From Nocardia cyriacigeorgica (GTDB taxonomy: Bacteria; Actinomycetota; Actinomycetes; Mycobacteriales; Mycobacteriaceae): a stretch of 64,000 nt of DNA. Made by a program: the position numbers and the translations under genes. This document shows positions 8,330 to 18,492 of the stretch, one piece after another. Positions within the stretch are counted from its first letter, which is position 1, and every line of letters starts with the position of its first letter. The stretch covers positions 62,001 to 126,000 of the forward strand of contig NZ_JAAGUY010000003.1 in assembly GCF_010868145.1 (NCBI RefSeq). The letters run 5' to 3'. The notes under the pieces are model-generated. The model was not told the DNA's origin. It searched no databases and saw nothing but the letters and a program-made list of their open reading frames with translations.

Positions 8330-9154
8330 ATGGCGAACTACACCGCCGCTGACGTGAAGCGGCTCCGGGAGCTGACCGGCTCCGGGATGATGGACTGCAA
8401 GAACGCGCTGGCCGAGACCGACGGTGATTTCGACAAGGCCGTCGAGCTGCTGCGCATCAAGGGCGCCAAGGACGTCGGCAAGCGTGCCGAGCGCACGACC
8501 GCCGAAGGTCTCGTCGTCGCCAAGGACGGCGTCATGGTCGAGATCAACTCCGAGACCGACTTCGTCGCCAAGAACGCCGAATTCCAGACGCTGGCCGACC
8601 AGGTCGTGACCGCTGCCGCGGCCGCCAAGCCTGCCGACCTCGAAGCGCTGAAGGCGCTGGATCTCGGTGGCAAGACCGTCGACGCCGCCGTGCAGGAACT
8701 GGCCGCCAAGATCGGCGAGAAGCTGGAACTGCGTCGCGTCGTCTCCCTCGACGGCCCGGTCGCCACCTACCTGCACAAGCGTGCCTCGGACCTGCCGCCC
8801 GCCGTCGGTGTGCTGGTCGAGTACACCGGTTCCGGTGACGCCGCCGCCGAGGCTGCGCGTGCCGCCGCCATGCAGGTCGCCGCCCTCAAGGCCAAGTACG
8901 TGTCCCGCGATGAGGTCCCCGCCGACATCGTGGACAACGAGCGCCGGATCGCCGAGCAGACCGCTCGCGAGGAAGGCAAGCCCGAGGCCGCGCTGCCGAA
9001 GATCACCGAGGGCCGCGTCAACGGCTTCTTCAAGGACGTGGTCCTGCTGGAGCAGTCGTCGGTCACCGATTCGAAGAAGACCGTCAAGGCCCTGCTGGAC
9101 GAGGCCGGTGTCACCGTGACCCGCTTCGCCCGGTTCGAGGTCGGCGCGAGTTAA
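8330..9154 (+). CDS. tsf: Elongation factor Ts
   Basis: The 274-residue protein is EF-Ts, the nucleotide exchange factor that regenerates EF-Tu-GTP. The N-terminal UBA-like domain (about 1-55; [19 protein letters not shown]) is followed by the core with the [12 protein letters not shown] motif that contacts EF-Tu, and a C-terminal [15 protein letters not shown] module. The ATG at 8330 has a strong AAGGAGG ribosome-binding site 10 bp upstream. It is the last gene before a clear terminator and is probably cotranscribed with rpsB. Confidence 0.98.
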   Translation: MANYTAADVKRLRELTGSGMMDCKNALAETDGDFDKAVELLRIKGAKDVGKRAERTTAEGLVVAKDGVMVEINSETDFVAKNAEFQTLADQVVTAAAAAKPADLEALKALDLGGKTVDAAVQELAAKIGEKLELRRVVSLDGPVATYLHKRASDLPPAVGVLVEYTGSGDAAAEAARAAAMQVAALKAKYVSRDEVPADIVDNERRIAEQTAREEGKPEAALPKITEGRVNGFFKDVVLLEQSSVTDSKKTVKALLDEAGVTVTRFARFEVGAS

Positions 9155-9175
9155 GCCCTCGCGCAGCTAGCGAGC

Positions 9176-9217
9176 AGGCCCCTCGTCGCACCGATCACTC
9201 CGGTCGACGGGGGGCCT
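9176..9217 (+). terminator. Terminator after tsf
   Basis: AGGCCCCTCGTCG (9176-9188) pairs with CGACGGGGGGCCT (9205-9217) through 13 positions including one G-U pair, with a 16-nt loop. The stem follows the tsf stop by about 20 nt and is followed by a pyrimidine-rich TCTGCTGCC stretch. Confidence 0.7.
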
Positions 9218-9348
9218 TCTGCTGCCGCTCCAACCGAATAAGGCAGGATAGGGACGCTCTGAGTTGCTGAATGCCTGATGTCGCCGCGCTCGACGATCGA
9301 GCCGGTGTCAGTCGAGAACACGCCCATCGCCGAAGGAGACCCAGACCG

Positions 9349-10077
9349 ATGACCGACCCGGGGACCGACCGCCCAGGATATCGCCGGGTACTGCTGAAAC
9401 TCGGCGGTGAGATGTTCGGCGGCGGCAAGGTAGGGCTCGATCCCGACGTGGTCCAGACGGTGGCCGAGCAGATCGCCGAGATCGTCGAAACCGGCGTGCA
9501 GGTGGCCGTGGTGATCGGTGGCGGCAACTTCTTCCGCGGTGCCGAACTCGAGGAGCGTGGCATGGAGCGGGCGCGTTCGGACTATATGGGCATGCTCGGC
9601 ACCGTGATGAACAGCCTTGCGCTGCAGGACTTCCTGCAGAAGCAGGGCATCGACACCAGAGTGCAGACCGCGATCACCATGGGGCAGGTCGCCGAGCCGT
9701 ATCTGCCGCTGCGGGCCAAACGTCATCTGGAGAAGGGGCGCGTGGTGATCTTCGGCGCCGGAATGGGTATGCCGTACTTCTCCACCGACACCACCGCGGC
9801 GCAGCGAGCCCTGGAGATCGGCGCCGATGTGGTGCTGATGGCCAAGGCTGTCGATGGGGTCTTCACCGCCGACCCCCGGGTCGACCCCGACGCCACGATG
9901 TACACCGAGATCACCCATAAAGAGGCGATCGAGCGCGATCTGAAGGTAGCCGACGCCACGGCCTTCAGCCTGTGCATGGACAACCAGATGCCGATCCTGG
10001 TGTTCAATTTGTTGACCAAGGGCAATATCGCCCGGGCTGTCGCCGGTGAGAAGATCGGCACATTGGTTCGTTCCTGA
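9349..10077 (+). CDS. pyrH: UMP kinase
   Basis: The 242-residue protein is bacterial UMP kinase of the amino-acid-kinase fold, which converts UMP to UDP for pyrimidine nucleotide synthesis. It shows the LLKLGGEMF nucleotide-binding start, the [10 protein letters not shown] loop, the [10 protein letters not shown] segment and DGVFTADPR near the C-terminus. The ATG at 9349 has GAAGGAG at a good distance and gives the family length; the frame is open for 26 codons upstream. The pyrH-frr-cdsA order is conserved across bacteria. Confidence 0.97.
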   Translation: MTDPGTDRPGYRRVLLKLGGEMFGGGKVGLDPDVVQTVAEQIAEIVETGVQVAVVIGGGNFFRGAELEERGMERARSDYMGMLGTVMNSLALQDFLQKQGIDTRVQTAITMGQVAEPYLPLRAKRHLEKGRVVIFGAGMGMPYFSTDTTAAQRALEIGADVVLMAKAVDGVFTADPRVDPDATMYTEITHKEAIERDLKVADATAFSLCMDNQMPILVFNLLTKGNIARAVAGEKIGTLVRS

Positions 10078-10128
10078 CCCCGCGAGCCCGCGGATCATGA
10101 CGATGACGACGCTGTGGAGGAAACGGTC

Positions 10129-10686
10129 GTGATTGAAGAAGCACTCTTCGACGCCGAGGAGAAGATGGAGAAGGCCGTCTCGGTGGCGAAGGACGATCTC
10201 GGCACCATCCGCACCGGTCGCGCGAATCCGGGCATGTTCTCCCGGGTCGTCGTCGACTACTACGGATCACCTACCCCGATCACCCAGATGTCGAGTATCA
10301 CCGTGCCGGAGCCGCGAATGGTGGTGATCAAACCCTATGAGCAGGCGCAGCTGGGTGCGATCGAGACCGCGATCCGCAACTCCGATCTCGGCGTGAACCC
10401 GACCAACAACGGTGACATCCTGCGTATCTCGGTTCCGCAGCTCACCGAGGAGCGCCGTCGCGAGATGGTCAAGCAGGCCAAGTCCAAGGGTGAGGACGCC
10501 AAGGTCGCGATTCGCAACGTGCGCCGCAAGGCCATGGATGAACTCTCGCGCATCCAGAAGGACGGCGAGGCGGGCGAGGACGAGGTCGGTCGGGCCGAGA
10601 AGGAACTCGACAAGACCACCGCCAAGTATGTCGGCCAGGTCGATGAGCTGGTCAAGCACAAGGAAGCCGAACTGCTCGAGGTCTGA
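10129..10686 (+). CDS. frr: Ribosome recycling factor
   Basis: The 185-residue product is ribosome recycling factor, which with EF-G splits post-termination ribosomes. The conserved [28 protein letters not shown] and [14 protein letters not shown] segments are present over the full length of the family. The GTG at 10129 is preceded by GGAGG at 8 bp and gives exactly the usual 185 residues; an in-frame GTG at 10114 would overlap that ribosome-binding site and is less likely. It sits between pyrH and cdsA. Confidence 0.97.
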   Translation: MIEEALFDAEEKMEKAVSVAKDDLGTIRTGRANPGMFSRVVVDYYGSPTPITQMSSITVPEPRMVVIKPYEQAQLGAIETAIRNSDLGVNPTNNGDILRISVPQLTEERRREMVKQAKSKGEDAKVAIRNVRRKAMDELSRIQKDGEAGEDEVGRAEKELDKTTAKYVGQVDELVKHKEAELLEV

Positions 10687-10754
10687 CTCAGATCTTGCGG
10701 GCCCGCCCGGGCGGGGGACGAAACGGAAACGACGAGTTGAGCGACGGGACAATC

Positions 10755-11714
10755 GTGGCCGAGAACACCGCTGCGGCCGGTGCGGCGGGACAACAGGCAC
10801 CGGACGACGACGGCACCATCGATGCCGCTACCGCCGGTACACCGGACGCGCAGGCGGGTGGGAGCGAACCGGCCGAACAGCCCCCCGCCGCGCCCAAGTC
10901 GCGGGCCGGCCGCAACCTACCCGCGGCCCTGATCGTCGGGTTGAGTCTCGGGCTCTCGCTCATCGCGATCCTGCTGTTCGTGCCGAAGGTGTTCATCGGC
11001 GTGGCAGGCGCCGCGATGGCGGTGGCGACCTGGGAGGTCGCCAAACGGCTGCGCGAAGCCGACGTGCTCGTTCCGCGAATCCCGCTGATCGTCGGTGGTC
11101 AGGCGGTGTTCTGGTTGGGCTGGCCGTTCGGGCCCGAAGGCGTTGCGGGCGCGTTCGCGGCGACGGCGCTGGTCTGCATGGTGTGGCGATTGTTCGATCA
11201 CGGCCTGCAGACCGCACCGCGAAACTTCCTGCGTGACACCTCGATCGCCATCTTCACCCTGGCCTGGATTCCGCTGCTCGCCTCGTTCGCGGTGTTGCTG
11301 CTGCTGGAACCCGACGGCAACCTGCGGGTGCTGACCTTCATGATTCTGGTGGTCTGCTCCGATGTCGGTGGCTATGTGGCGGGTGTGCTGTTCGGTAGGC
11401 ATCCGATGGTGCCGTCGATCAGCCCGAAGAAGTCGTGGGAGGGGTTCTGCGGTTCGCTGGTGTTCAGCGTGATCGGCGGTCTGCTCACCGTGACACTGCT
11501 GCTGGATGCCAATTCCATGATCGGTGTGGTGCTCGGCGTCGGGCTGGTGCTGGTGGCGACCATCGGCGACCTCATCGAATCCCAGATCAAGCGCGAGCTC
11601 GGCATCAAGGACATGGGCACGCTGCTGCCGGGGCACGGCGGCATCATGGACCGGCTCGATTCGATGCTGCCCTCGGCGTTCGTCTCGTGGCTGGTGCTCA
11701 GCACCCTGCTCTGA
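10755..11714 (+). CDS. cdsA: Phosphatidate cytidylyltransferase
   Basis: This integral membrane enzyme makes CDP-diacylglycerol from phosphatidic acid and CTP, the branch point to all phospholipids, including phosphatidylinositol in this group. About eight transmembrane helices follow a 50-residue hydrophilic, proline/alanine-rich N-terminal tail. The C-terminal CDS signature is present (SPKKSWEGFCGS, then GDLIESQIKRELGIKDMG, then PGHGGIMDRLDS). The start is uncertain: GTG 10755 (319 residues), TTG 10737 and TTG 10695 are possible; the first is chosen by length. It is probably cotranscribed with frr. Confidence 0.95.
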   Translation: MAENTAAAGAAGQQAPDDDGTIDAATAGTPDAQAGGSEPAEQPPAAPKSRAGRNLPAALIVGLSLGLSLIAILLFVPKVFIGVAGAAMAVATWEVAKRLREADVLVPRIPLIVGGQAVFWLGWPFGPEGVAGAFAATALVCMVWRLFDHGLQTAPRNFLRDTSIAIFTLAWIPLLASFAVLLLLEPDGNLRVLTFMILVVCSDVGGYVAGVLFGRHPMVPSISPKKSWEGFCGSLVFSVIGGLLTVTLLLDANSMIGVVLGVGLVLVATIGDLIESQIKRELGIKDMGTLLPGHGGIMDRLDSMLPSAFVSWLVLSTLL

Positions 11715-11735
11715 GGTGGGCCGCCACGATCGGCG

Positions 11736-12077
11736 TCATGGTCGTTTGGCGGCGCGACGCAACTGCATGATGCGCACACCGCCGACCAGCGCCATGACCA
11801 GCGCTCCGGCGATCACCGACATCAGGACCGACACCCCGAGCGGCAGCCCGAAGCTCCAGAACAGCAGATCGACCTCGACGTGCTCCAGGTTCTGCAGGAT
11901 GAAGATCAGCAGCACGACACCGAGCAGTGCGGCCACAACCAGGCCGACCCAGGTGTAACCCGTCTTCGACTTCTCCAGTGTGCGGCGGGCGCGGGGCGTG
12001 GTGACCGGTTCGGTGTGAGGCTCGGTGCGCGGAATCGGCTCCGGCTCGGGCACCTGGTCAGCGGCGTGGGTGGACAT
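11736..12077 (-). CDS. LapA (DUF1049) domain membrane protein
   Basis: The 113-residue protein has a 45-residue charged, proline/threonine-rich N-terminal region, two transmembrane helices (about 43-62 and 75-100), and between them the FILQNLEHVEVDLLFWSF segment characteristic of LapA/DUF1049 proteins. In enterobacteria LapA helps control lipopolysaccharide assembly; that role cannot transfer directly to a mycolic-acid actinobacterium, so the function here is unknown. It is a single gene, convergent with cdsA and divergent from rlmN. Confidence 0.85.
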   Translation of the reverse strand: MSTHAADQVPEPEPIPRTEPHTEPVTTPRARRTLEKSKTGYTWVGLVVAALLGVVLLIFILQNLEHVEVDLLFWSFGLPLGVSVLMSVIAGALVMALVGGVRIMQLRRAAKRP

Positions 12078-12198
12078 AGATCGATCATTGCCGATTGCTA
12101 TCGCTCATGCATGGATTTCCTGCTGGACGGCGGTATCTACCGGTGTCGAGGGGATGTGATGCGGGCGATGGCCCGCGGGATGGGACACTGGAGAAACT

Positions 12199-13308
12199 AT
12201 GACCGTCTCCCTGCCCCTGGTTTTCGATGCCCCGCGCCGTGGCATGCCGCCGCGCCACCTGGCCGATCTGGACGCCGACGGCCGCCGCGCCGCGATGGCC
12301 GAACTCGGGCTGCCCGCCTTTCGCGCCGATCAGATCGCGCGCCAGTACTACGGGCGCCTACAGGCCGATCCGGAGCAGATGACCGACCTGCCCGCGCCGA
12401 TGCGTGCGAAGGTCGCCGAGGCGCTGTTCCCTCCGTTGCTGTCGCCGGTGAAGCATGTGGCCTGCGACGGCGGCGAAACTCGCAAAACACTGTGGCGTGC
12501 AGGCGACGGCACCCTGCTGGAGAGCGTGCTCATGCGCTACCCCGACCGGGCGACCCTGTGCATTTCCAGTCAGGCGGGCTGCGGTATGGCCTGTCCGTTC
12601 TGCGCGACCGGGCAGGGCGGATTGAACCGGAACCTGTCAACTGCCGAGATCGTCGATCAGGTGCGCGCCGCGGCCGCCGCCCTGCGTGACGGTGAGGTCT
12701 CCGGCGGACCAGGGCGGCTGTCGAACATCGTGTTCATGGGTATGGGTGAGCCGCTCGCCAACTACAAGCGAGTACTGAACGCGGTCCGCCGCATCACCTC
12801 GCCTGCCCCGGACGGTTTGGGAATCTCCCAGCGCAACGTCGTCGTCTCCACGGTCGGTTTGGCTCCCGCGATCCGCAAACTGGCCGATGAGGGCCTGTCG
12901 GTGACGCTGGCGGTATCGCTGCACACCCCTGATGACGAGCTGCGCGACACCCTGGTTCCGGTGAACAATCGCTGGCCGGTTGCCGAGGTGCTCGATGCCG
13001 CCCGCTACTACGCCGACAAGACGGGGCGTCGAGTCTCGGTGGAGTACGCACTGATCCGCGATATCAACGATCAGCCGTGGCGAGCGGACATGCTGGGGGA
13101 GAAGCTGCACAAGGCGCTCGGTTCGCGTGTGCATGTGAATGTGATCCCGCTGAATCCGACTCCCGGCAGCAAATGGGATGCCAGTCCGAAGCCGGTGGAA
13201 CAGGAATTCGTGCGTCGAGTCAATGCCAAGGGCGTGCCGTGCACGGTCCGCGATACTCGGGGCCAGGAGATCGCCGCGGCGTGCGGGCAGTTGGCCGCGG
13301 AGAACTGA
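12199..13308 (+). CDS. rlmN: 23S rRNA (adenine2503-C2)/tRNA methyltransferase RlmN
   Basis: The 369-residue radical-SAM enzyme methylates C2 of A2503 in 23S rRNA and A37 in some tRNAs. The CxxxCxxC iron-sulfur cluster motif is at Cys128, Cys132 and Cys135 ([11 protein letters not shown]). The GMGEPLANY motif and the C-terminal [16 protein letters not shown] stretch with the catalytic cysteine are present. The ATG at 12199 has GGAGA upstream. A bidirectional terminator follows. Absence of the Cfr-type variants and the standard length support RlmN rather than a resistance methyltransferase. Confidence 0.96.
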   Translation: MTVSLPLVFDAPRRGMPPRHLADLDADGRRAAMAELGLPAFRADQIARQYYGRLQADPEQMTDLPAPMRAKVAEALFPPLLSPVKHVACDGGETRKTLWRAGDGTLLESVLMRYPDRATLCISSQAGCGMACPFCATGQGGLNRNLSTAEIVDQVRAAAAALRDGEVSGGPGRLSNIVFMGMGEPLANYKRVLNAVRRITSPAPDGLGISQRNVVVSTVGLAPAIRKLADEGLSVTLAVSLHTPDDELRDTLVPVNNRWPVAEVLDAARYYADKTGRRVSVEYALIRDINDQPWRADMLGEKLHKALGSRVHVNVIPLNPTPGSKWDASPKPVEQEFVRRVNAKGVPCTVRDTRGQEIAAACGQLAAEN

Positions 13309-13319
13309 GCTGACGAAAA

Positions 13320-13351
13320 CGGCCGGCCCACACAGGAGTGCGGGCCGGCCG
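13320..13351. terminator. Bidirectional intrinsic terminator
   Basis: CGGCCGGCCC (13320-13329) and GGGCCGGCCG (13342-13351) form a perfect 10-bp GC stem with a 12-nt loop. Read on the minus strand, the hairpin is followed by GTTTTC, a reasonable U-tract for the DUF2631 gene. It serves the convergent pair rlmN and DUF2631. Confidence 0.8.
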
Positions 13352-13362
13352 ATTCTGTGGTC

Positions 13363-13647
13363 CTAGCGGGGCTTGCGGGCCAGGATGCTCTGCCGGATCA
13401 GGATGCCCGCCAGCAGCGCGGCGCACCCGACGAGGAACATGTAGCCGACATTGCCGGTGCCCGACGAGCTGCCCTGCGGTCCCTCGAACAGCATCGCCAG
13501 CAGTGCGAGCACGACGAACCAGCCCGCGACGACGAAGGCGCGCCTCGATTCGCCGCTCCAACCCCATGCGGCCGACGGGACCTCGGCGGGATCCACAGTG
13601 GTGACAGCGCGCTCACTGGTGGTGGTTTCGAGTTCCGTGGCGGCCAC
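13363..13647 (-). CDS. DUF2631 domain membrane protein
   Basis: The 94-residue protein has two predicted transmembrane helices (about 37-55 and 67-85) linked by a short loop with a GSSSGTGNVGY sequence, after a charged N-terminus. This matches DUF2631, a family restricted to mycobacteria, nocardiae and relatives and normally found next to dxr; its function is unknown. The GTG start at 13647 is preceded by GAGGAG at the right spacing. It is divergent from dxr, so the two promoters share the 13648-13738 interval. Confidence 0.85.
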   Translation of the reverse strand: MAATELETTTSERAVTTVDPAEVPSAAWGWSGESRRAFVVAGWFVVLALLAMLFEGPQGSSSGTGNVGYMFLVGCAALLAGILIRQSILARKPR

Positions 13648-13738
13648 GATCGCTCCTCAGCTCGAGAATCGGATACTGCCCGCTATCGTGGCATACGACC
13701 GGTCGTCGTAGCCAGCAGGGTGCGGTGTCCGTAAGAAT

Positions 13739-14884
13739 GTGCGGGTGTCCGATGTCGTAAGAGTTCTCCTGCTCGGCAGCACCGGTTCCATCGGAACCCA
13801 GGCGCTGGAGGTGATCGCCGCCAACCCAGGCAAGTTCGAAGTGGTCGGTCTGGCCGCGCGTGGCGGCAATACCGATCTGCTCGCCGCGCAGATCGCGGCG
13901 ACCGGCACCGGCAATGTCGCGGTCGCCGATCCGGCCGCAGCCCAGCGCCTCGGGGTCGAGCTCGGCGGGCCGGGCGCGGTGACCGAACTGGTGCGCCGCA
14001 CCGAGGCGGATGTGGTGCTCAACGCGCTCGTCGGCTCGCTCGGTCTCGAACCGACACTCGCCACCCTGGAATCCGGCGCGCGTCTGGCACTGGCGAACAA
14101 GGAATCCCTGGTCGCGGGTGGGTCGTTGGTGACGAAGGCTGCCGCACCAGGGCAGATCGTCCCGGTGGACTCCGAGCATTCGGCGCTGGCGCAATGCCTG
14201 CGCGGCGGACGTGCCGAGGAAGTGGACCGGCTGATCCTCACCGCCTCCGGCGGGCCATTCCGCGGCTGGACCACCGAGATGCTGGAAGCGGTGAACCCCG
14301 CCGAGGCGAAAACTCATCCGACTTGGTCCATGGGCCCGATGAACACGCTCAACTCGGCGTCGCTGGTGAACAAGGGCCTCGAACTGATCGAAACCCATCT
14401 GCTGTTCGGCATTCCGTACGACCGGATCGACGTGACCGTGCATCCGCAGTCGATCGTGCACTCCATGGTCACCTTCACCGACGGTTCGACCTTGGCTCAG
14501 GCCAGCCCGCCGGATATGAAACTGCCGATCGCGCTGGCGCTCGGCTGGCCCGACCGGGTGCCGGGCGCCGCGGCGGCCTGCGACTTCTCCACTGCCTCGA
14601 CCTGGGAGTTCGAGCCGGTGAACAACGAGGTGTTCCCCGCCGTGGAGCTGGCAAGGCAGGCCGGGACGGTGGGCGGTTGCGTGACCGCGGTGTACAACGC
14701 GGCCAACGAGGTGGCGGTGCAGGCGTTCCTCGACGGCGTCATCCGGTTCCCAGAGATCGTGCGCACCGTCGGGCTCGCGGTCGCCGCGGCCGACGATTGG
14801 CGGGCCGAGCCGACGAGTCTGGGCGAGGTTCTCGCCGCCGACACGTGGGCGCGCGAATACGCCGGGAGGCTGGTGCTGGCATAA
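13739..14884 (+). CDS. dxr: 1-deoxy-D-xylulose-5-phosphate reductoisomerase
   Basis: The enzyme performs the first committed step of the MEP isoprenoid pathway, the NADPH-dependent conversion of DXP to MEP, and is the fosmidomycin target. The [11 protein letters not shown] nucleotide-binding loop, [19 protein letters not shown] metal-binding segment and [14 protein letters not shown] segment are all visible, and 381 residues is the family length. The GTG at 13739 and the GTG at 13745 are both possible starts. The downstream neighbours rip1 and ispG follow the mycobacterial order. Confidence 0.96.
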   Translation: MRVSDVVRVLLLGSTGSIGTQALEVIAANPGKFEVVGLAARGGNTDLLAAQIAATGTGNVAVADPAAAQRLGVELGGPGAVTELVRRTEADVVLNALVGSLGLEPTLATLESGARLALANKESLVAGGSLVTKAAAPGQIVPVDSEHSALAQCLRGGRAEEVDRLILTASGGPFRGWTTEMLEAVNPAEAKTHPTWSMGPMNTLNSASLVNKGLELIETHLLFGIPYDRIDVTVHPQSIVHSMVTFTDGSTLAQASPPDMKLPIALALGWPDRVPGAAAACDFSTASTWEFEPVNNEVFPAVELARQAGTVGGCVTAVYNAANEVAVQAFLDGVIRFPEIVRTVGLAVAAADDWRAEPTSLGEVLAADTWAREYAGRLVLA

Positions 14885-15010
14885 CCACAGCGGACACAAC
14901 CGGTCACCGCGCGAGAGTGCCGGTACTGTGAACGGGTGCTCGCGGCCGACCAAGGACGCGTGCGTGCCGGGTACTGACGAGCTGCGCAACGCAGGAGGGC
15001 TGTAGAGCAA

Positions 15011-16213
15011 ATGGTGTTCGCGTTCGGTTTCGCGCTGTTCGCCCTCGGCATCACAATCTCGATCGCGCTACACGAGTGCGGGCATATGTGGGCCGCACAG
15101 GCGACCGGGATGAAAGTGCGGCGGTATTTCATCGGCTTCGGGCCGCGCATCTTCTCCTTTCGCCGGGGTGAGACCGAGTACGGCGTGAAGGCGCTGCCGT
15201 TGGGCGGGTTCTGCGATATCGCGGGCATGACCGCGCTCGACGAGCTCGAGCCAGAGGAGCTCGACCGGGCCATGTACCGGCAGGCCACCTGGAAGCGCCT
15301 TGTCGTCATGTTCGGCGGTATCGCGATGAATTTCTTGCTCGGTTTCCTGCTGGTGGTCGTGCTGGCCGTCGGCTGGGGTCTGCCGAGTTTCGATCAGCCA
15401 CCGCCGACCGCTCTGGGCGAGATGAGCTGTGTCGCCCAGCAGAATCCGGACGGCACCCTGGCCGAATGCACCGGTAGCGGACCCGCGCAGCGGGCCGGAC
15501 TGCAGCGTGGCGACGTCGTGACAGCCGTCAATGGCGTCGAGGTCGATACCTGGCAGGAGTTCCAGTCCGAGACCCAGAACCAGACCGGCCCGTTCACCTA
15601 CACCGTCGAGCGTGACGGCCAGACGCTGACGATCCCGGTCACCCCGGAACGTGTGACCCGCTACCCGTCCGATGGCGGGCCGGGCCGTGAAGTGGGCGCC
15701 GTCGGCGTCGGCTCCGACTACTACGGCCCCGTCAAGTACAACATGCTGACCGCCATCCCGGCCGCGGGCGCGTTCACCGGTGACATGTTCGTGCGCACCT
15801 TCGAATCGCTGGCCCAGATGCCCGCCAAGGTGGCAGATCTGTGGACCGCGGTGACCGGCGGGGAGCGCGATCCGGAAACCCCGGTGAGCGTGTACGGCGC
15901 CTCCAAGATCGGTGGCGAGACGGCCGAGCGCGGCCTGTGGGGGCTGTTCATCCTGGTGCTGGCCAGCCTGAACTTCTTCCTCGGCGCGTTCAACCTGTTG
16001 CCGCTGCTCCCGCTGGACGGCGGGCATATCGCGGTGGTGCTCTACGAAAAGCTCCGCAACATCGTCCGCGGCTGGAAGGGGCTGGCGCCCGGTGCGCCGG
16101 TCGACTACCTGAAGTTGCTGCCGGTGACCTACGTGGCGGTGGTGATCGGCGGCGCCTACATGGTGTTGACGCTTGTCGCCGACATCGTCAACCCCATCGA
16201 ACTGTTCCCCTGA
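15011..16213 (+). CDS. rip1: Site-2 protease (M50 family), Rip1-like
   Basis: The 400-residue membrane metalloprotease cleaves substrates such as anti-sigma factors within the membrane. The zinc motif HECGH is at residues 21-25 in the first transmembrane helix. One PDZ domain occupies about 150-240 ([17 protein letters not shown]). The second catalytic motif, LLPLDGGH, lies near residue 335 in a later helix. Mycobacterial Rip1 sits in the same place between dxr and ispG and acts on several anti-sigma factors; none of those partners is encoded nearby. The ATG at 15011 follows a GAGGG sequence. Confidence 0.94.
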   Translation: MVFAFGFALFALGITISIALHECGHMWAAQATGMKVRRYFIGFGPRIFSFRRGETEYGVKALPLGGFCDIAGMTALDELEPEELDRAMYRQATWKRLVVMFGGIAMNFLLGFLLVVVLAVGWGLPSFDQPPPTALGEMSCVAQQNPDGTLAECTGSGPAQRAGLQRGDVVTAVNGVEVDTWQEFQSETQNQTGPFTYTVERDGQTLTIPVTPERVTRYPSDGGPGREVGAVGVGSDYYGPVKYNMLTAIPAAGAFTGDMFVRTFESLAQMPAKVADLWTAVTGGERDPETPVSVYGASKIGGETAERGLWGLFILVLASLNFFLGAFNLLPLLPLDGGHIAVVLYEKLRNIVRGWKGLAPGAPVDYLKLLPVTYVAVVIGGAYMVLTLVADIVNPIELFP

Positions 16214-16337
16214 CCGGCGCACCGGATGTTCGGGTGACGGCCGTCGCCCTGTCATGGTGGTCACAGCAGAACGACGTTTCCGCGCGACTAGACTCGCAGG
16301 CGAACGGCCCGAACCAGACGAAAGCAGGCAGTCGAAG

Positions 16338-17495
16338 GTGACCAGCACAATCGGATTGGGAATGCCGTCCGCGCCCGCGGCCGTGCTGACTCCCCGCCGC
16401 AAGACTCGTCAGCTGATGGTGGGCAACGTCGGTGTGGGCAGCGATCACCCGATTTCGGTGCAGTCGATGACGACCACCAAGACTCATGACATCAACGCGA
16501 CGTTGCAGCAGATCGCGGAGCTGACCGCGTCAGGCTGCGATATCGTGCGCGTGGCCTGTCCCCGCCAGGAGGACGCCGACGCGCTGCCGGTGATCGCGAA
16601 GAAATCGCAGATCCCGGTGATCGCCGACATCCATTTCCAGCCCCGCTACATCTTCGCCGCGATCGACGCCGGTTGCGCCGCGGTGCGCGTCAACCCCGGC
16701 AACATCAAGGAGTTCGACGGCCGGGTCAAGGAGGTCGCCAAGGCTGCGGGCGATGCCGGTATCCCGATCCGTATCGGTGTGAACGCGGGCTCGCTCGACA
16801 AGCGGATGCTGGAGAAGTACGGCAAGGCCACCCCGGAGGCGCTGGTCGAATCGGCGCTGTGGGAGGCGAGCCTGTTCGAGGAACACGGCTTCGGCGATAT
16901 CAAGATCTCGGTCAAGCACAACGACCCGGTGATCATGGTTGAGGCCTACCGGCAGCTGGCCGCCCAGTGCGACTACCCACTGCATCTCGGTGTGACCGAG
17001 GCGGGGCCCGCGTTCCAGGGCACCATCAAGTCGGCGGTGGCCTTCGGTGCGCTGCTGAGTGAGGGCATCGGCGACACGATCCGGGTGTCGCTGTCGGCAC
17101 CGCCCGCGGAGGAGATCAAGGTCGGCGGGCAGATCCTGCAGTCGCTGAACCTGCGTCCGCGCAAGCTGGAGATCGTCTCGTGCCCCTCGTGTGGTCGTGC
17201 CCAGGTCGACGTCTACACCCTCGCCAACGAGGTGAGCGCCGGGCTGGAGGGAATGGAGGTGCCGCTGCGGGTCGCCGTGATGGGCTGTGTGGTCAACGGT
17301 CCCGGTGAGGCGCGCGAGGCCGACCTCGGGGTCGCCTCCGGCAACGGCAAGGGGCAGATCTTCGTCAAGGGTGAGGTCATCAAGACCGTGCCGGAGGCGC
17401 AGATCGTGGAGACCCTGATCGAAGAGGCCATGCGCATCGCCGAGGAGATGGGCGAGGATGTCGGCGCCGGGGATCCGGTCGTCACCGTCGGCTGA
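16338..17495 (+). CDS. ispG: 4-hydroxy-3-methylbut-2-enyl-diphosphate synthase
   Basis: The 385-residue protein catalyses the sixth step of the MEP pathway, the reductive ring-opening of MEcPP to HMBPP, using a [4Fe-4S] cluster. The N-terminal TIM-barrel contains [11 protein letters not shown] and [11 protein letters not shown] segments. The C-terminal cluster ligands are in SCPSCGRAQ and GCVVNGPGE. The GTG at 16338 gives the family length, although the frame is open from 16173. It lies downstream of rip1 with a 124-bp gap, so it may have its own promoter. Confidence 0.96.
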   Translation: MTSTIGLGMPSAPAAVLTPRRKTRQLMVGNVGVGSDHPISVQSMTTTKTHDINATLQQIAELTASGCDIVRVACPRQEDADALPVIAKKSQIPVIADIHFQPRYIFAAIDAGCAAVRVNPGNIKEFDGRVKEVAKAAGDAGIPIRIGVNAGSLDKRMLEKYGKATPEALVESALWEASLFEEHGFGDIKISVKHNDPVIMVEAYRQLAAQCDYPLHLGVTEAGPAFQGTIKSAVAFGALLSEGIGDTIRVSLSAPPAEEIKVGGQILQSLNLRPRKLEIVSCPSCGRAQVDVYTLANEVSAGLEGMEVPLRVAVMGCVVNGPGEAREADLGVASGNGKGQIFVKGEVIKTVPEAQIVETLIEEAMRIAEEMGEDVGAGDPVVTVG

Positions 17496-17565
17496 ACGCC
17501 GTACCGGACCAGGGGTTTCGGGATACCCGGGGCGCGACGCCCCGGTTCATGGCAGGCTGTGAGAC

Positions 17566-18429
17566 GTGCGGAGTCTGCTGGAGCCGACGCGACGTGCGAA
17601 AAACCTCCCCGCGCGTCAGCTCGCCAAGCGGGACCTGGCGCAGGTCCTGCGAGTGCTGGATGCCGATCCGGTGGCGTGCTGTATGGTCGCGGCCCGGCTA
17701 CAAGAATTCGGCATCGATGCCGGCGGCGGGCAGGGTGAGCTGTGGAGTCGCGGTGGGCCTGCCGAGTCGCTGTGCTTCTCCGGGGTGAATCTGGTGCCGC
17801 TGCTCGGTGATCAGGACGCGCTACGCGCCTTCGCCGACCGCGCCATCCGCTGGCCGCGCATCTGCTCCTCGGTCGTCGGCCGTCAGGAGCTGGCGCTGCC
17901 GTTGTGGGAGATGCTGGTCGAGCAGTGGGGCCCGGCTCGCGAACTGCGTGCCGACCAGCCGTTGCTCGCTCTGGACGAGCCCGCCGCAGCCGCGCCCGAT
18001 CCGCAGGTGCGCCGGGTGCGGGTCGACGAGATCGACCGCTATCTGCAGGCCGCTATCGCCATGTTCATCGAAGAGGTCGGGGTCGACCCACGGGCAGGTG
18101 ACGGTGGTCGCGGATACCGGAGGCGGGTCGCGGGCCTGATCGAATCCGGGCGTGCGTGGGCCAGATTCGAGGACGGCCGGGTGGTGTACAAGGCCGAAGT
18201 GGGGTCGCTGTCGCGGCGCACCGGCCAGATCCAGGGCGTCTGGGTACATCCCGACCGGCGCGGCAACGGAGTCGGCACCGCGGGCACCGCCGCGGTGGCC
18301 AATGCGGTGGTGGCCTCCGGGCGCACCGCCAGCCTGTATGTCAACGACTACAACGAGATCGCGCGCAAGGCCTACCGCCGCGTCGGGTTCCGGCAGATCG
18401 CCACCTTCACCACGGTGCTGCTGGACTGA
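17566..18429 (+). CDS. GNAT N-acetyltransferase with DUF4081 domain
   Basis: The 287-residue protein combines an N-terminal DUF4081 region (about 1-135) with a C-terminal GNAT domain, in which the acetyl-CoA loop VWVHPDRRGNGVGTAG and a LYVNDYNEIARKAYRRVGF segment are clear. The substrate is unknown. The same protein type follows ispG in mycobacteria (Rv2867c, from memory). The GTG at 17566 is chosen from the family N-terminus. It may be cotranscribed with the PBP lipoprotein gene that follows after 63 bp. Confidence 0.88.
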   Translation: MRSLLEPTRRAKNLPARQLAKRDLAQVLRVLDADPVACCMVAARLQEFGIDAGGGQGELWSRGGPAESLCFSGVNLVPLLGDQDALRAFADRAIRWPRICSSVVGRQELALPLWEMLVEQWGPARELRADQPLLALDEPAAAAPDPQVRRVRVDEIDRYLQAAIAMFIEEVGVDPRAGDGGRGYRRRVAGLIESGRAWARFEDGRVVYKAEVGSLSRRTGQIQGVWVHPDRRGNGVGTAGTAAVANAVVASGRTASLYVNDYNEIARKAYRRVGFRQIATFTTVLLD

Positions 18430-18492
18430 CGGCCGCCGAACTCCGGTGCGCCACAGGTGTTTGCCCGCCGGTGGCCGGTTACCATCGGTCCG

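Noticed and set aside
6884..8776. Long antisense open frame (630 codons) across rpsB and tsf
   Set aside because: It lies opposite highly conserved rpsB and tsf and looks like no protein family; it is a by-product of high GC content.
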